Source: Apoda limacodes
Taxonomy: Eukaryota > Arthropoda > Insecta > Lepidoptera > Limacodidae
Assembly (NCBI GenBank): GCA_946406115.1
Contig: OX291543.1
Coordinates: forward strand, 29,786,815 to 29,850,814
Reading direction: 5' to 3'
DNA: 64,000 nucleotides
Shown here piece after piece: positions 34,483-46,269 of this stretch. The notes beneath the pieces were generated by a model, which was not told where the DNA came from, ran no database searches, and was given only the letters and a program-made list of their open reading frames with translations. Each line of letters starts with the position of its first letter. Within the stretch, counting starts at the first letter, position 1. The position numbers and the translations under genes were made by a program.

Positions 34483-34938
34483 TTGTGAGTTTTGAAGCTA
34501 CCCGAAGACCACTGACATGGATTTCGAAATGCGGTCATACAGCCAGTACTAAGATGGTTTGAAGTGCGCTCCGAATGGCTTCAAAGCTTTAAGAAACTCA
34601 AAAAATTATGCCCACCTACGATTGACCACTTTCGGCTTTATTTAAGTGGTCACGAAATCCTCAGTGGTCAATAGAACATTTAAACAAATTTTATTTTATA
34701 CTTTAAAGGTAGTGCTACGTAAAATGAAAAGGGATCAACAAGGAAAATTGTTATGTTGAGATGTACGTACACAATATAAAGTGAATTTTCTCGTAATTAT
34801 TAAGTTTTTGACCCCTGCAGGCTGTATTATATTAAGTCCTTGAGCTTCTTATCATTACTTATTCTTGGAAATTCGTTTAATTCGTAAAATCAACTTAATT
34901 AACACTGCGAAATTACTCATCAAAACTGTAAGTAAGTC
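34483..34938. other. Non-coding spacer
   Basis: No gene or repeat recognised. Confidence 0.45.
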
Positions 34939-35030
34939 AGTGGCGACCTAGTCGTATCGGCGTCTGCCTGATAGTGTTCTAAGGGGCGGACGTTCAAAGC
35001 CGGTGTGTACCAATAACTATTCTACTAAAT
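34939..35030 (+). mobile_element. tRNA-derived SINE head, degenerate
   Basis: GTGGCGACCTAGTCGTATCG, GCGTCTGCCTGATAGT, GGCGGACGTTCAAAGCCGG (decayed B box) and TGTGTACCAATAA are the same blocks as the head of 7994-8298. Confidence 0.65.
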
Positions 35031-35212
35031 TCCTCTATCTTAGAATTTCCGCAAATGAAACCCCTTTCTTAGACTTACCAAAAATATTAAAAAAATATTC
35101 GAAATTGCACCATGACAGCTTAATAATAAAATAGTATTAGTATATGCCATCAAGAAACTCATGCCTGAAGGGGTGGTCAAAGATATAACGAACGCATGCT
35201 CTTAGCGTCCAC

Positions 35213-35292
35213 ATTTCACAGATTGTATTTCGTCCCTCAAACGTGACAGGTGTTGAGCCTATCGCCGTACCAGTCATAACCGAGAGTCGAGA
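35213..35292. repeat. Dispersed 'GTGTTGAGCCTATCGC' repeat copy 2
   Basis: CAGATTGTATTTCGTCCCTC, GACAGGTGTTGAGCCTATCG and CCGTACCAGTCATAACCG correspond to 25836-25910. It overlaps a minus-strand frame (35137-35445) that is therefore not a gene. Confidence 0.7.
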
Positions 35293-36400
35293 CTTCTTTG
35301 GTCTACTATAATGTAAACAAAACAAAAAGATAGCGACCAAAAAACACGCATAACTTGTTTTAAAATTAAATAAAAATCGATTAATGAACAAGCCTCCCCT
35401 TACATGTTCATGCAAGCTTAAGCATTCACAAGTATGCAAGTTCATTCACCGGGTCTATTCGAATAAAAAACCGGGAATCGATAGCGCAAAACAAAAGAGT
35501 AACCCTCGGAAAATGCTAAAATCGATGAGAAGTGTCATTAAAGAACCCCCAAAAATTAAAACCCCTGTTTGTGCACACGCACACAGACTCGTGCATGACT
35601 AATATAACCCTACACATGCAAATGTTAATGAACTATTCTCGGTTGGAATGGGTGATTTTATTTTTGTTTTGTTATGTCTTGTCGTTTTCTTTTTTATGAT
35701 AGAGGAAAGAACAGCACATTTCTATACTTGAGAGATCTTGCTTAAGGAGTTTTTTTTTGCTTGTCCTTTTTGTTACTCTGACCCCTATGGCAGGGTGGAG
35801 GATATTCACACAAATTGAGAGTAGTGCGAATTTGAATGGTTTCTTGCATCACGACTAGGGTGTGCTAATTTCATAAAAAATTTAACTATCGATTTTTTTT
35901 GATAATTTTAAATTTGAGGTGCAAATTGTATTAATACCTTAATAAACCATAATTTTCTTGTTATTTAGTACCAAATACTAATGTATGTTTTATCTTAAAC
36001 CTGAAATTTTCAAACACAAAATGATTTTTGTCCGAAAAACATCAACGGTCAAAAAATTAATGGTTGAAAAATTTCATGGAAATTACCCACCCACTCCCAA
36101 ATTACTACTTCCATTATCTGAAAATATTTAATTAAGTTTTAATTTTATCCCAATTCGTTTAGCCGTTTAGGTATGCACGATTAAGAAACAAAATCCCAAA
36201 AGTTATCGCATTTTTTCAGTTTTACAAATTATACCTCTTCATTACTATCATCTCTTTGAAAAAATATTTTTTGCTTTCTGCTTTTCAGAGCCCTTTAGTG
36301 AAATCATCTATATTTTGATTATTTTTAATATTACGTTTATAAAAGAAATTAATGGGATCTAGTACCTAATACAAAAAAATGAATATTTCTCTAAAAAGGC
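35293..36400. other. Non-coding stretch with dispersed-repeat phrases
   Basis: No gene. 36120-36200 (CCCAATTCGTTTAGCCGTTT) resembles the CGGTTCAGCC part of common repeats. The rest is AT-rich. Confidence 0.45.
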
Positions 36401-36690
36401 TGTGCAAAAGCACCCACAATATTTCAAGTGCAGTCAGCCGGTTAAATCTGAAATAGTAGAGGGGCAGTAATGACCCCTATTCAATTCCGCGGGGGCCAGT
36501 GATGTGCAATTCAAGGTCACGCGGTCAAGGACGACCTATAATGCTACAGAACCGGAAATTTAGATTTTTTAACATTCTAAATTTTAATCAGCAAGATGTT
36601 GTCCGCGACTTTGCATGTTTGTATTTTAATTTCTCAAACCTACGATCAGGATTTATTTACACTTTTTAAAGACCAAAAAAAATTCTTAAT
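36401..36690 (+). repeat. Unrecognised repeat pair, copy 1
   Basis: About 290 bp, matching 38339-38596 at roughly 90-93% over the shared part. Key blocks: GTGCAGTCAGCCGGTTAAAT, GAGGGGCAGTAATGACCCCT (a short hairpin), CAATTCAAGGTCACGCGG and ACTTTTTAAAGACC. The flanks differ from copy 2, as expected for independent insertions or a bounded duplication. I do not recognise the family. Confidence 0.88.
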
Positions 36691-36959
36691 TGTTTTTTTT
36701 TGTAAAGTGTAGTGCCACTTATTACTTACGGTAGGTATCTTATTTGAATTTAAATTCGTTTCAAAAGTAAGCACGCTGGTCAGAATACCAGACGGCGTGG
36801 CCGGTCTATGTCAAAGGCTCATATGGAATGGACCGTACGTTGTGGAAAGTATTGAGGCATAAGTATATCATAGGTCCAACTTTGGACATCAATCATTATC
36901 TTCATGTACAACTGTTACTATGTATAAAGTGGACACTCTCATAATAGATATATGCATAT
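36691..36959. other. Non-coding spacer
   Basis: No gene recognised. Confidence 0.45.
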
Positions 36960-37150
36960 ATAACATGTATATGCATACAGGATGGAGCAAGGCGGCGATG
37001 AGTTTTAAAGTTTTTAAGGGTTCGTCGAAGATTGCGTGCCTTGATTACCGTACTCCCGTTGGGTGGGGACACCCCTAACTCCACACACGGGGCTAGGGCC
37101 GCCGAAAACACACCGCTGCCCTCCCATTTTTAAGGAGGGAAAATTAAAAG
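36960..37150. promoter_or_regulatory. GC-rich block
   Basis: GGATGGAGCAAGGCGGCGAT, CCCGTTGGGTGGGGACACCC, GGGGCTAGGGCCGCCG and CTGCCCTCCC stand out from AT-rich surroundings. Overlapping minus-strand frames have no known domain. Regulatory or old-repeat origin undecided. Confidence 0.2.
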
Positions 37151-38153
37151 TGTCATGTGCTGCCAACGCGTCTTGATACTTACAAGACGTACGAAAAATA
37201 AAGTCATAAATAACCTTATTTCTAGGAATAGTGGAACTAAAAAGAAAAACAAAGTTTGATGGTAAAGAAATACGTTGAGGTTCTATATGTATCCATGTCA
37301 AACGGAACTTAATGATTACCAACGCCAAAGGTATCAATGTAACTAATTTCAATTAATAAAATTTGTGTATGAAAATAACGACCAAAATAAAAGATTTATA
37401 ACATTCATAAGATTTTATAAAAGACTGAGTATAATGTTTAATGACATCTCGCTAATAAGTAAAAATAAATTCGTTTTTGTTAAATCTATGCCTCTCAAAA
37501 ATATTTATGTTTATAATGTTTAAATTATTAATTTATTATATCTGTGTTTTTCACATATTACTTTATATATACGTTATTATAACAAGTAGAGTATAACAGT
37601 GCAAAGATATTAGTATAATATTTGTAATGGTCGGGTAACATTCCGGCTTAATTATTAATGCGTTAATATAGTGGTATTGCTAACGCCTAGTTGCATTTGT
37701 TTTTAGTTGCTATTCACGCAATAATTAACGGCATTAGGGTCTTACTATGGCCCGACCTTATATTTTTCAGTGACTTCAAGTATCAAGAAGAGTATGTCGC
37801 AGCAGATCTTGAGCTACATGTGCGGTGAAGGACAGACATCGCTCCCCTGCTCGTTCATTTACCGACTATTGTAATTTGGTATATCTGCGTCGAGTTGGTG
37901 TAATGTCGCGAAATATTTTAAAATATTGGTAGATTTGTTTTACAAAACTGTTTAAATATTACACTAATTGACCTTCTAAAAATCTATTACATTCATGCTA
38001 AAAAGTTATTCTTAGAACAGCGATATTGACATTTTAGCGCGTACTGATTCAATTTAATGTATGTATTTTAAAGTTTGTAAACCTTTTTATCTTAATCTGT
38101 ATTTTTACTAGTCAAGTTATTTCGTGACAATGTTGACTATTGCTTTAACAGTC
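37151..38153. other. Non-coding stretch; possible short exon at about 37.77 kb
   Basis: Mostly AT-rich. TATATTTTTCAG ending at 37770 looks like a splice acceptor and is followed by roughly 95 bases of even composition with short frames in two phases, ending in TAA or TGA. No family match, so I leave it as a candidate only. Confidence 0.25.
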
Positions 38154-38330
38154 TTCTAGCCGACTCGGGGAACGTTGTTTCGCTATAGTTATTTTATAGG
38201 GTATCAGTAGTGTGTCTATTTCTAGTGTGTCAGTAGTGAATAGTTGTGTCAGCCAGTGACCATGACTTTTTCTCCAATCTTAATCTTAAATCACAATTAC
38301 CTATATTTAAATAAATAAAAATAATATAAT
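38154..38330 (+). repeat. 'GCTGACCCG' dispersed element fragment
   Basis: CTAGCCGACTCGGGGAACGT, TTTCGCTATAG and GGGTATCAGTAGTG match the start of the same repeat group as 4905-5428, diverged. Confidence 0.5.
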
Positions 38331-38338
38331 ATTTGTGT

Positions 38339-38596
38339 TGTGCAAAAGCACCAAAAATATTTCAAGTGCAGTCAGCCGGTTAAATCTGAAATAGTAGAGG
38401 GGCAGTAATGAGCCCTATTCAAGTTTCGCGGGGCCCAGTGATGTGCAATTCAAGGTCACGCGGCCAAGGACCACCTATAAATACAGAACCGGAAATTCAG
38501 ATTTTTTAATATACTAAATTTTAATCAGCAAGATGATTTCTTAAACCAACAACTGGATGTAATTTCACTTTTTAAAGACCAAAAAAAATTCTTTTA
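38339..38596 (+). repeat. Unrecognised repeat pair, copy 2
   Basis: Second copy of 36401-36690, lacking an internal stretch of about 31 bases (after GCAAGATG). Same orientation, about 1.94 kb downstream. Confidence 0.88.
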
Positions 38597-38829
38597 GGGT
38601 TTCTATATTTATTGTGTGGCTGTACAGGATTAACTCTTTAACGAAACAGTAATTTAAATTAGAATATCTTTGCATATAAGAATTAACATAATGTATCTGT
38701 CTGTTTTTCATATACTGTAAGCTATATAATATTATATGTAAAATATGCAACCACCTTAAAAACAAAACAACAAACCTATATCTCCACATAGATGTAATGC
38801 TGCGCGCACACTTACAACTTCGTCTAATT

Positions 38830-39022
38830 ATCATCGCGGAGGGACTTTGCATAAGAAAGTATTGCTGCGTTTTACGACGCGTGTCGCGCCCCCACCCTTC
38901 GGCCCAGATAAAAAATCTCCCATTTCCTTAATTCGTTTATCGGGGCCTGGCGAGGCTTTGTCTCCGATCGATGAACGCCTCCAAATGAGCGAAAAACGTG
39001 ACGCGCGTGTGTAGCAAGCTTA
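38830..39022. promoter_or_regulatory. Repeat-free GC-rich block, regulatory-looking
   Basis: GGAGGGACTTTGCATAAGAA (near-octamer word), CGACGCGTGTCGCGCCCCCA, CCCAGATAAAAAATCTCCC (GATA words), ATTCGTTTATCGGGGCC and CTCCGATCGATGAACGCC. Dense motif-like composition with no coding frame. Candidate enhancer or other conserved element by inference. Confidence 0.28.
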
Positions 39023-39485
39023 AAGTGACGAGTTTTGGCTAGGCTTAGTGAAAAATGTAAAAGGTACCAACTTGATTCTTATGTCAGAATAAGAAATAAA
39101 AATATTGTTATAATTATGGAAATTTGTATCTACCAATAGGTATTTTAATTTGATAGATACGCTAGAGAGATGTTTGACTGGTAAGCCTTGGCAGGTAATT
39201 TCGGTTATGAGATATTCTAAAGTTTTTTTTCTATAACATGATATTGTCATCGTTTAGCCAATACCAGGTAACTGCAGAAATACTTACTAGTTTTTTAGAG
39301 CTTTCATTTGCCAACACCGGTTAATCGCAGGAACTTATAGTTGCGAAGAAACGCCGAGAAAGTAAAAATACCGCTAAATAAATAGCACACTGACAGCCAA
39401 AGTTTAAATAAGTAAGGTTTTTATATTTTACAGGTGTTAAACAATATTAAAGGCCAATATAATTTTACCACGTATAATTATTTTT
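39023..39485. other. Non-coding spacer
   Basis: AT-rich; no gene. The 76-codon minus-strand frame is unrecognised. Confidence 0.45.
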
Positions 39486-40362
39486 TATGCCACTAATGTG
39501 GCGAACAAGCTTACGGTCCGCCTGATAGTAAGCGGTCACCGTAGCATATGGAAGCTTGCAACAACAGGGGTATCAATCGCGCGTTACCACCCTTCAAAAA
39601 TCTAATAACTTCTTTCTTAAAGAACCCCATACTGTAGTCCTAAGAGAAAACCTTTGCAGGAAGCATTCCACAACCCAAACATTCGCGGGAGGAAGGAACC
39701 ATTTCGGTTCTAAAGTGTGAGGATGAATTCCCCGCCGATGGCGAGCGGTCTGATGGTAGAAAGTAGCCGTGCGCATTATTTCGAACTAATCCTCAGATCG
39801 CATCCCATTGTACAAGCGGTAGAACACACACATGGGCCAAGCTGGTATCCGGGTGCACCTGCCCAGAGATGGCAGCAGTACTCCATATGGGGCCGAACTC
39901 CAGACTTGTAAAGCAGCAACCTTTGCCCCGATGTGAAACACTGCTTCGCTCTGTTGAGTACACCAAGTTTTTTGGACGCCAGCTTCACCTTGTCTTGCAA
40001 ATGATCTCGGAACCGAACATCGCTGGAGAGACTTGTGTCTTTGTAGGGTTGAATCAGACCAAGTTTTCCCATCCCCAGTCAGAGACCTTAGACAGAGTGA
40101 TCTCGATTTGAGACACAAGTTCTCCACGCTTTTCTTCCACAACGGAACGAGACATAATTGCACGACCCGTGTAATAAGCGTCTCCAGTATTCTGTCATCT
40201 GTATAGCAATCTACGAGTAATTTGTTGATTTCCAACATGTCATTGATATGCAGTAGAAAGAGCGTAGGAGACAGTGCAGAGCCTTGCGGGACACTAGCAT
40301 TAATGTCCATGCTATTAGAGCAACTACAATTTGTATTTATCACTGATTTATACACACAGTGT
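39486..40362 (-). pseudogene. CR1-type LINE reverse transcriptase remnant (5'-truncated)
   Basis: The largest coding relic here, on the minus strand. Reverse transcriptase of a CR1/Zenon-like non-LTR retrotransposon, which copies its own RNA at a nicked chromosomal target. 40355 down to about 40180 encodes the fingers/palm part with SVPQGSALSPTLFLLHIND and the catalytic motif as YTDD (usually YADD). A second frame (40072-39776) encodes thumb-region sequence (LASKKLGVLNRAKQ, RPHMEYCCHLWAGAP). A third (39776-39594) encodes the C-terminal tail (SLRTTVWGSLRKKLLDF). Frameshifts separate the three, and a coding segment appears lost after GAPGYQLGP. It ends at the conserved 3' word (ATGCCACTAATGTGGCGAAC on plus). 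Non-functional. Confidence 0.93.
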
Positions 40363-41328
40363 ATTTCAAACGTCTTGAGCTGATTTTAGAATACTGAACT
40401 CTTCTTCTTTATTAAGTTGATTTTGGTTGGACTTAATGTGCTAAATTAAATATTTTTTGATTAATATACAACATTAAGTACTGTTACTTATTTAGTAAAT
40501 TAGCTAAGGAGAATATGGTAAAGTACTACAGAGTTTTGTTGTGACAATTTCCTCCAGCCAATACTTATCAGACACATGGTAATAGGTATATTTATCCCGG
40601 CAATAATACAGTTATTATTTTCGAAAGCGTGATTTTATCAATTTATAACTTAAATTAAATTTCTATAATTAAAACATCTAAAATGCCTTAAAGTTTAGTA
40701 ATCCCTTACCACACGAATGTATATAAATAAAGCGAGAACACATGTACAGCCCCCTTTCGAATTCGAAACGATAACTTAGTAATTAAGAAAGACATTAATC
40801 ACAGATCGGGGACAAGCCGCGTTTTCTATGCCTCTGATTGCGAATGTGACAAACTGTCATAAGTCATGCGTACTTGCTTTTCTAAGGCCGGTGCATATTC
40901 CATTTTTTTGGCATTTCGACACTGATTTATTTCTATAGTTATTCATTCTGTGATATTTATGATGTGTGAAACAGATCTGACTGGAAGAATACACTCGACT
41001 CAACTTAGCTAAAGTTAAAAAAAATTTTAAAGTCCTACAGACCTATGCTTAGGAAATGATGAATTTTTAATTTAACAACTGGTCAAGGCGTCTACTCTGA
41101 TGATTGTTTTGACCACTGACCGCTGATATAAAAGAATATATGCACCAGCCAAGGTACGTGGCATACTGAAAAAAGGTATGCAAAGCTATAAACATTGTTT
41201 TGCTGTGTTTCAAAAACTATGTGTTGGATCGGCGTAAAATGTAACCTACAAGAATGTTATTCTAGGTTGCCCTAAATAAAGTAATAAAAAAATTTGTTTT
41301 TTCCCTACTAGGAAGACATGTGTTCTTT
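40363..41328. other. Non-coding stretch
   Basis: No gene. 40770-40870 (AGTAATTAAGAAAGACATTA, CAGATCGGGGACAAGCC) has homeodomain-type words but is short. Confidence 0.4.
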
Positions 41329-41361
41329 TTTTTTATACCACTAAGGTGGCAAACAAGCAAC
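41329..41361 (-). mobile_element. CR1-type LINE, 3' terminal scrap
   Basis: A T run, then ATACCACTAAGGTGGCAAAC and AAGCA: only the last 25-30 bases of the family, minus orientation. Confidence 0.8.
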
Positions 41362-42709
41362 GTGTAAGTGTAGCAACGAAAGAATTACAACAAAATACAT
41401 ATTTATGCATTTACGTATATGAGAAGTCAGGGCAAAGCGTATACCATCGGCAAAGCGAAAAGGCAAATTTACCGAAAGGTTTAATTAGATATGCTTTACC
41501 TGGTAGAATTTTCTTTAATTTAATTTTTTTAATTCCAAATCGATAAAAAAAGTTTAAATTAAAAAAAATCATTTTGTCTAAAACTAGAATAGTTTTTAAT
41601 TATTTTTAAAATAAATAAGATTCTCGATTTTATCTAAGTGTTTGGTTTATTTACCGGATTTCTCGTACATTAGTTAGGATACGCTTTATCAATAGAGGAC
41701 AATTTATATCCTTAGGATATCTACGTATTCGTAAGCAGAAAGTTAATAAGATTTAAGTTAAGGCTGCGGTATAGGCTAGAGCGCGAAAATACGCCGTTTT
41801 TGTGCAAATTTTGTGGCTAAACTATTGCATCTAAAGGATTGAAAAAAATTTATGTTATACAAATGACTTTTGTCTAGTGCATTACCTTAATGAATGATTT
41901 TAATTTTTTGTACTTAATGCAATAAAAAATCTGGAAGTTTGTTTCAACACTTGTGCGAATATTTTAAGCGTATTTTGCATTTGGTTAAATAATTAGAATA
42001 TAAATAAAATTAGTTGTAGCAAAAAGTCAATAAATGTGACTACAAAACGCTAATAACGTTAACTTCCATACAAAAAATTAAAAGTTTCAAGGCGTCATTA
42101 CGGTATAAATTACTTAAGAAGTATATAACATATATATCTCATAGTAAATACATATGACATTATCTAATGATTTATAGTGCATTTGCATTCACAACGTTAG
42201 AATTACAGAAATTAGCTTTCTGGCCTATATCGCCCTCTTAAGTGATTGGAATACAAATCTATTTCCACGCAATACTACAATCTACTTGTAGTATTCCAAT
42301 ATACTTTTATTTTAATACCGGAATATATTTCCTGAACAGAAAATTAGGGCAACACAGTTCGCACCTAAAAGAAAAATCGTAAGTAAAAACGCAACACACA
42401 TCCTTGCGGTTCTAAAAGTCTAAATGGTTCAGTTACAAAGTTCAGAATCCTCTGTAAAAGCGATGCTTTATACAAATTGCACATTGACATGAGGGAGTGG
42501 ACGTGACATTTATTGTTTGACAAGCATCGATCTGCCCTTTGCTATACGAGGCGTGAACGAGCCAAAGTTCACGGGGATTTTTAATAAGATCTTGGAAATG
42601 GAGGAATTGTGGCAGGTGTATACATAGGTACTGGAGTTTACTGCAGAATACGTAAATATTTTGCAAATGGTATTTTACATCTAACAATTTGTTTTAATAT
42701 TATAGTATA
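41362..42709. other. Non-coding stretch with a perfect hairpin
   Basis: No gene. AATACTACAA TCTAC TTGTAGTATT at 42271-42295 is a perfect 10-bp stem with a 5-base loop, nested in a longer inverted repeat (ATTGGAATAC/GTATTCCAAT, 42245-42300). It may be a small foldback element. Confidence 0.55.
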
Positions 42710-42890
42710 GATATCCGTAATAGTATTATAAATGTGAAAGTAGCTGTCTGTCTGTTGGTTCTCCCAAAACGTTGACTGGTATTTATGAAATTAAGTAGGA
42801 AGATGGCTTGTATTTTGAGGTAGTCCTGTAGTAAGAGTTCATTTCCAATTCTGCACGGGTGAAACCATGAAATGGAACTAGATGTATAAT
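42710..42890 (+). repeat. Dispersed 'TATTATAAATGTGAAAGT' repeat copy
   Basis: TAGTATTATAAATGTGAAAG, CTGTCTGTCTGTTGG and GGGTGAAACCATGAAATGG are typical blocks of the common lepidopteran repeat also seen at 17930, 19690 and 62045. Confidence 0.65.
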
Positions 42891-44329
42891 AAATTTAATG
42901 TTCAGTATTTAGGGTCGTTAAAAAGTAACCGACTAATTTTCTCGGACTATTCTTTAAAATTTAAAGAGTAACCCTCAAAGGGAACAAAAAAGCAGGAAGT
43001 GTTGAAAATCAATCACTTTTCAAGTACAAACTCGATAAAGCCTTCCGCGTATTATCCACTTTGCTTATGGAGACAATAAATATCCCGCCGACCCTTGCAC
43101 GATCTCAGCAAATATTTTAGGATTGTTGTACAGTGCAAGGCTCAATAAAAGTTAACTGTAATATTTTAAATTTTTTTTCTCTCATGCTACGCATGACAAA
43201 ATACGATAGTTATACAGTGGTAAAGCGTTTGTTACCGAGTGGTTGCAATCGAGTTGGAAATAAATTAACATTGCAATGCATATTACCGTTTTTATTTATT
43301 TGACACATTATTTACCTACAAGAATAGATTTAATTATTTTTTTATTTTAGTGGTTGCTTGGTGTTAGATTTTAAAGTTTTGAAGGCACTCAAGAAACTCA
43401 TATAATTTCGTCATGTTCATTTGGGGTAGGTTTTTCTCGTAACTTGGTCTTTAAAATAATTGTCTTTCCTAAATAGAATGTCAAATATGGAAATGTTTAT
43501 TATTATTATTTTTTTATAATTGTAGGTACCTAATACTTACTAGCTGAAAATTAATAATAATCATTAGTATAAACCTCTTTCTGATTTCAGATTGATTAAA
43601 TTTTTAACGCTTTCGTAGGATGATTGTCTTTATCCGATACCGCGAAAAGCGCCAAATCATCGCAATGAATATCGTATGTGTGAAAACACGGGGCGACTCT
43701 AGAATACACCCTCGGGCGTGTCGATTCTATCGCTGACGACAGTCGAACGACTGTAACTCATTGTCGCCAGAGTGGAGTCTGTCTACTGTGATTTACAATG
43801 TGCTTTGAAACTTTGCTGTTGAAAAGTTTCCTGTCAATTATATTTATTTTTTTTAAGATTATAGAATCTCGAAAAAAATTTACCCTTGTTTTTGTGCTTA
43901 TAGTATTTTTTATATCCAACAACAAATTTTCTGATTGCTCAAAAGCCTCTTTAAATAATTCAATCTCAGGTCATTAAGGATTTTCTCGGTTTCAAACTCG
44001 ATCTGTTTGGGCAACATCTTCGAAAATAGAAAAAAAAATACCTTATATTTATTTAAAAAATGTCAAGTAAAGTCAATGAATTTAGACCATTTCTCGCATT
44101 ATCTAAAATTAGGAACATGTATTATTTTTTGTTACAACACTCTAGAAATATCACCTGCCTTTTTTACATACTTATAGTAATTTGATTTTCACAAAAATAT
44201 TTTTTTTCTTAACGTCTTCTTCGTTTTCATGTGGAATTAAAACAAGTTAGTCATTAGAATTCATTCATTCCGAAAAATAACAAACAAAAAATACAAGGAT
44301 AAATGAATTCATAAATTACACCTGTACGC
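42891..44329. other. Non-coding stretch with one GC-richer patch
   Basis: No gene. 43650-43790 is less AT-rich and includes ACAGTCGAACGACTGT, a short perfect hairpin. The remainder is AT-rich with long T runs. Confidence 0.45.
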
Positions 44330-44750
44330 ATAATCTGTTCATAATCTCATCCCCACATAATTTAATGAAAAAGGAAGAAAATATACAAGAAAGCGGGCCG
44401 CCCTCATATATGCCTATAGTCACACGTATACTTAGTAAGTTACACCCCAAATTAATAGCATCCTAACAAAAAATGCCCCCCTATCTTATGATGGGGGGCA
44501 GGAGGGGTTCATTTGCATATATGTCTCCCTGGCACCCTAAGGAGCGGGCGAGGATGTATTTTTAATTTCATTCTTATCCCGTGCTTAAATCATGAGAGCG
44601 GCCATGCGTGCGAGGGGCCACCCCCCCACCATCAGCCCCCTCCCTCGGCCGTTAGCTTGCGTCATACGTCGCTAACCACGTACAGAGTAAAAAGAAAAGA
44701 AATCTTAATAAGTTTGTTAGGGGGCGCTAGAGTCATGTGGACCTACCTAC
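44330..44750. promoter_or_regulatory. Prominent GC-rich regulatory-looking block
   Basis: A 400-bp repeat-free block. It holds a hairpin TGCCCCCC/GGGGGGCA (44474-44481 and 44493-44500), an exact POU octamer ATTTGCAT (44511-44518), a TAATTTAAT-type AT-hook word, long C runs (CCACCCCCCCACCATCAGCC) and AGGGGGCGCTAGAGTCATGT. No protein domain in the 80-codon frame across it. This mix of G/C strings and homeodomain/POU words is typical of conserved non-coding elements. Enhancer function is inference. Confidence 0.33.
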
Positions 44751-46269
44751 TTTAATTTTTTATCTCCAAATGGTAAGTTAATTTTCATTGTTTTATTTTA
44801 ATTTTTTTTTTATAGAAATTGTTAAACGAAGTACTCGGAGAGTTGTATCACAGAGCGTAACAATCTAATAGTCTTTATATTTTTATAAAACTTGTCCTAA
44901 TTGAGTAATTTATGAACTGTTAAATAATTGAAAACAGGAATTTTGACCATAGGTTTTTTTAGAATTTGAACATCCATTTAGGAAAGATTTTGCGAAATTC
45001 ATTCCCTGAAAACGTGTTTCTACCAGACATGACTGCACACGATAACATGGCGGTTAAAAATAATCCATTATAGTACCATCAGGAATTGCACATAAATTAT
45101 GTCATATTAAATTGGACGAAAAACTTTTATTTTTCAAAACTACCTAAAATTGGTATTTAACTCTACGCTGTTTACGATTAAAATGTTAATTAATTAGTGG
45201 TTTTAGTCGTATCCACTTTATTCTTGCAAGGAGTTTAAGCACCCACCTACAAAAAACAAGCGTCGTCATTTGGGTGAACAAATTTCGTGGAAGTTTTCCG
45301 TTCTTTCTTCATACTATGTCTTGGTTATGTTTGGCCTTACTCTTAATATATTATGTCATTTGTACAGTTATATATACCAACGACGAAACTTCTGTCTTTC
45401 TTCAGCGTCAAACAGTTTCATTAGACAGAATACTGTGGCTACAAATTCTTTTTCTTTTTCTTGGAATTTGATCTATCTGAAACTTTTAAATAAAGTTGGT
45501 TAGTAAGAAAAATTAGGCATAAATTGTAGATTGTTGGTTAAAATTAGGTTTTTTTTTGACTGGTTAGATGAATAATTAATATGAATTTGATGACTAAAAT
45601 AGCGTCGCAGTGATGCGTCTGCTTATAATGTTGAGCCCTCAAACCTCAGGTAATATATATGTTTTATCATTAGTAAACAGAGATAGTTGGTTTGTAGCTG
45701 AAAAATGGTAATAAAGTTTAGTAGCCTTTCTTATTTGAGTCTAAATTATGGTTTTCTCGATTTTTAGTCTTAAAAAAATTTCACCTGATGTGGAATGAAT
45801 AAAACACAAATACTGAAGAATTTAAACAGTTAAAGGCTTTGAAAATGAAATATGCACAAACAAACAAACAACAAAACAATAAATAAGTATCATTTATCTT
45901 TGCCACAAATGGGAAAACCTATTTCTTGTAGTGTGGAATAAGCAGGGAATGTTAAGACAAAGAATAAAGAATAGAACGGTACTACTGTATTAAAATAAAC
46001 CGCCAGAATTTAGACGCATTTTTAGAAACAATATACGAGAATTAGAAACGCCAGCCTCTAAGATATCATATAATCAGGCTTTCCAACATCTCATAAAAAG
46101 TATGACTCTTTTTAGTGGCAGTATTGGGTTAGAGCTTCTGAGAATTAGAAGGTGATACATAATTCCTGAAAGCACTACACACTAAGGTAGAGACATCGAT
46201 GATCAATGTTTGGGTCGCAGAAAAACGTTAAATGAAAGCAGCTAAGAAATATTCGCTTTAGGAATATAA
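44751..46269. other. Non-coding stretch
   Basis: AT-rich; no gene. Overlapping 65-77 codon frames at 45270-45503 are hydrophobic but unrecognised. Confidence 0.4.

Noticed and set aside
35137..35445. 102-codon minus-strand frame
   Set aside because: Overlaps the dispersed GAGCCTATC repeat; no domain.
37014..37352. 112-codon minus-strand frame
   Set aside because: No recognisable domain; runs from a GC-rich block into AT-rich DNA.
39486..40362. Active reverse transcriptase gene
   Set aside because: Frameshifts, an internal loss and 5' truncation; altered catalytic box (YTDD).
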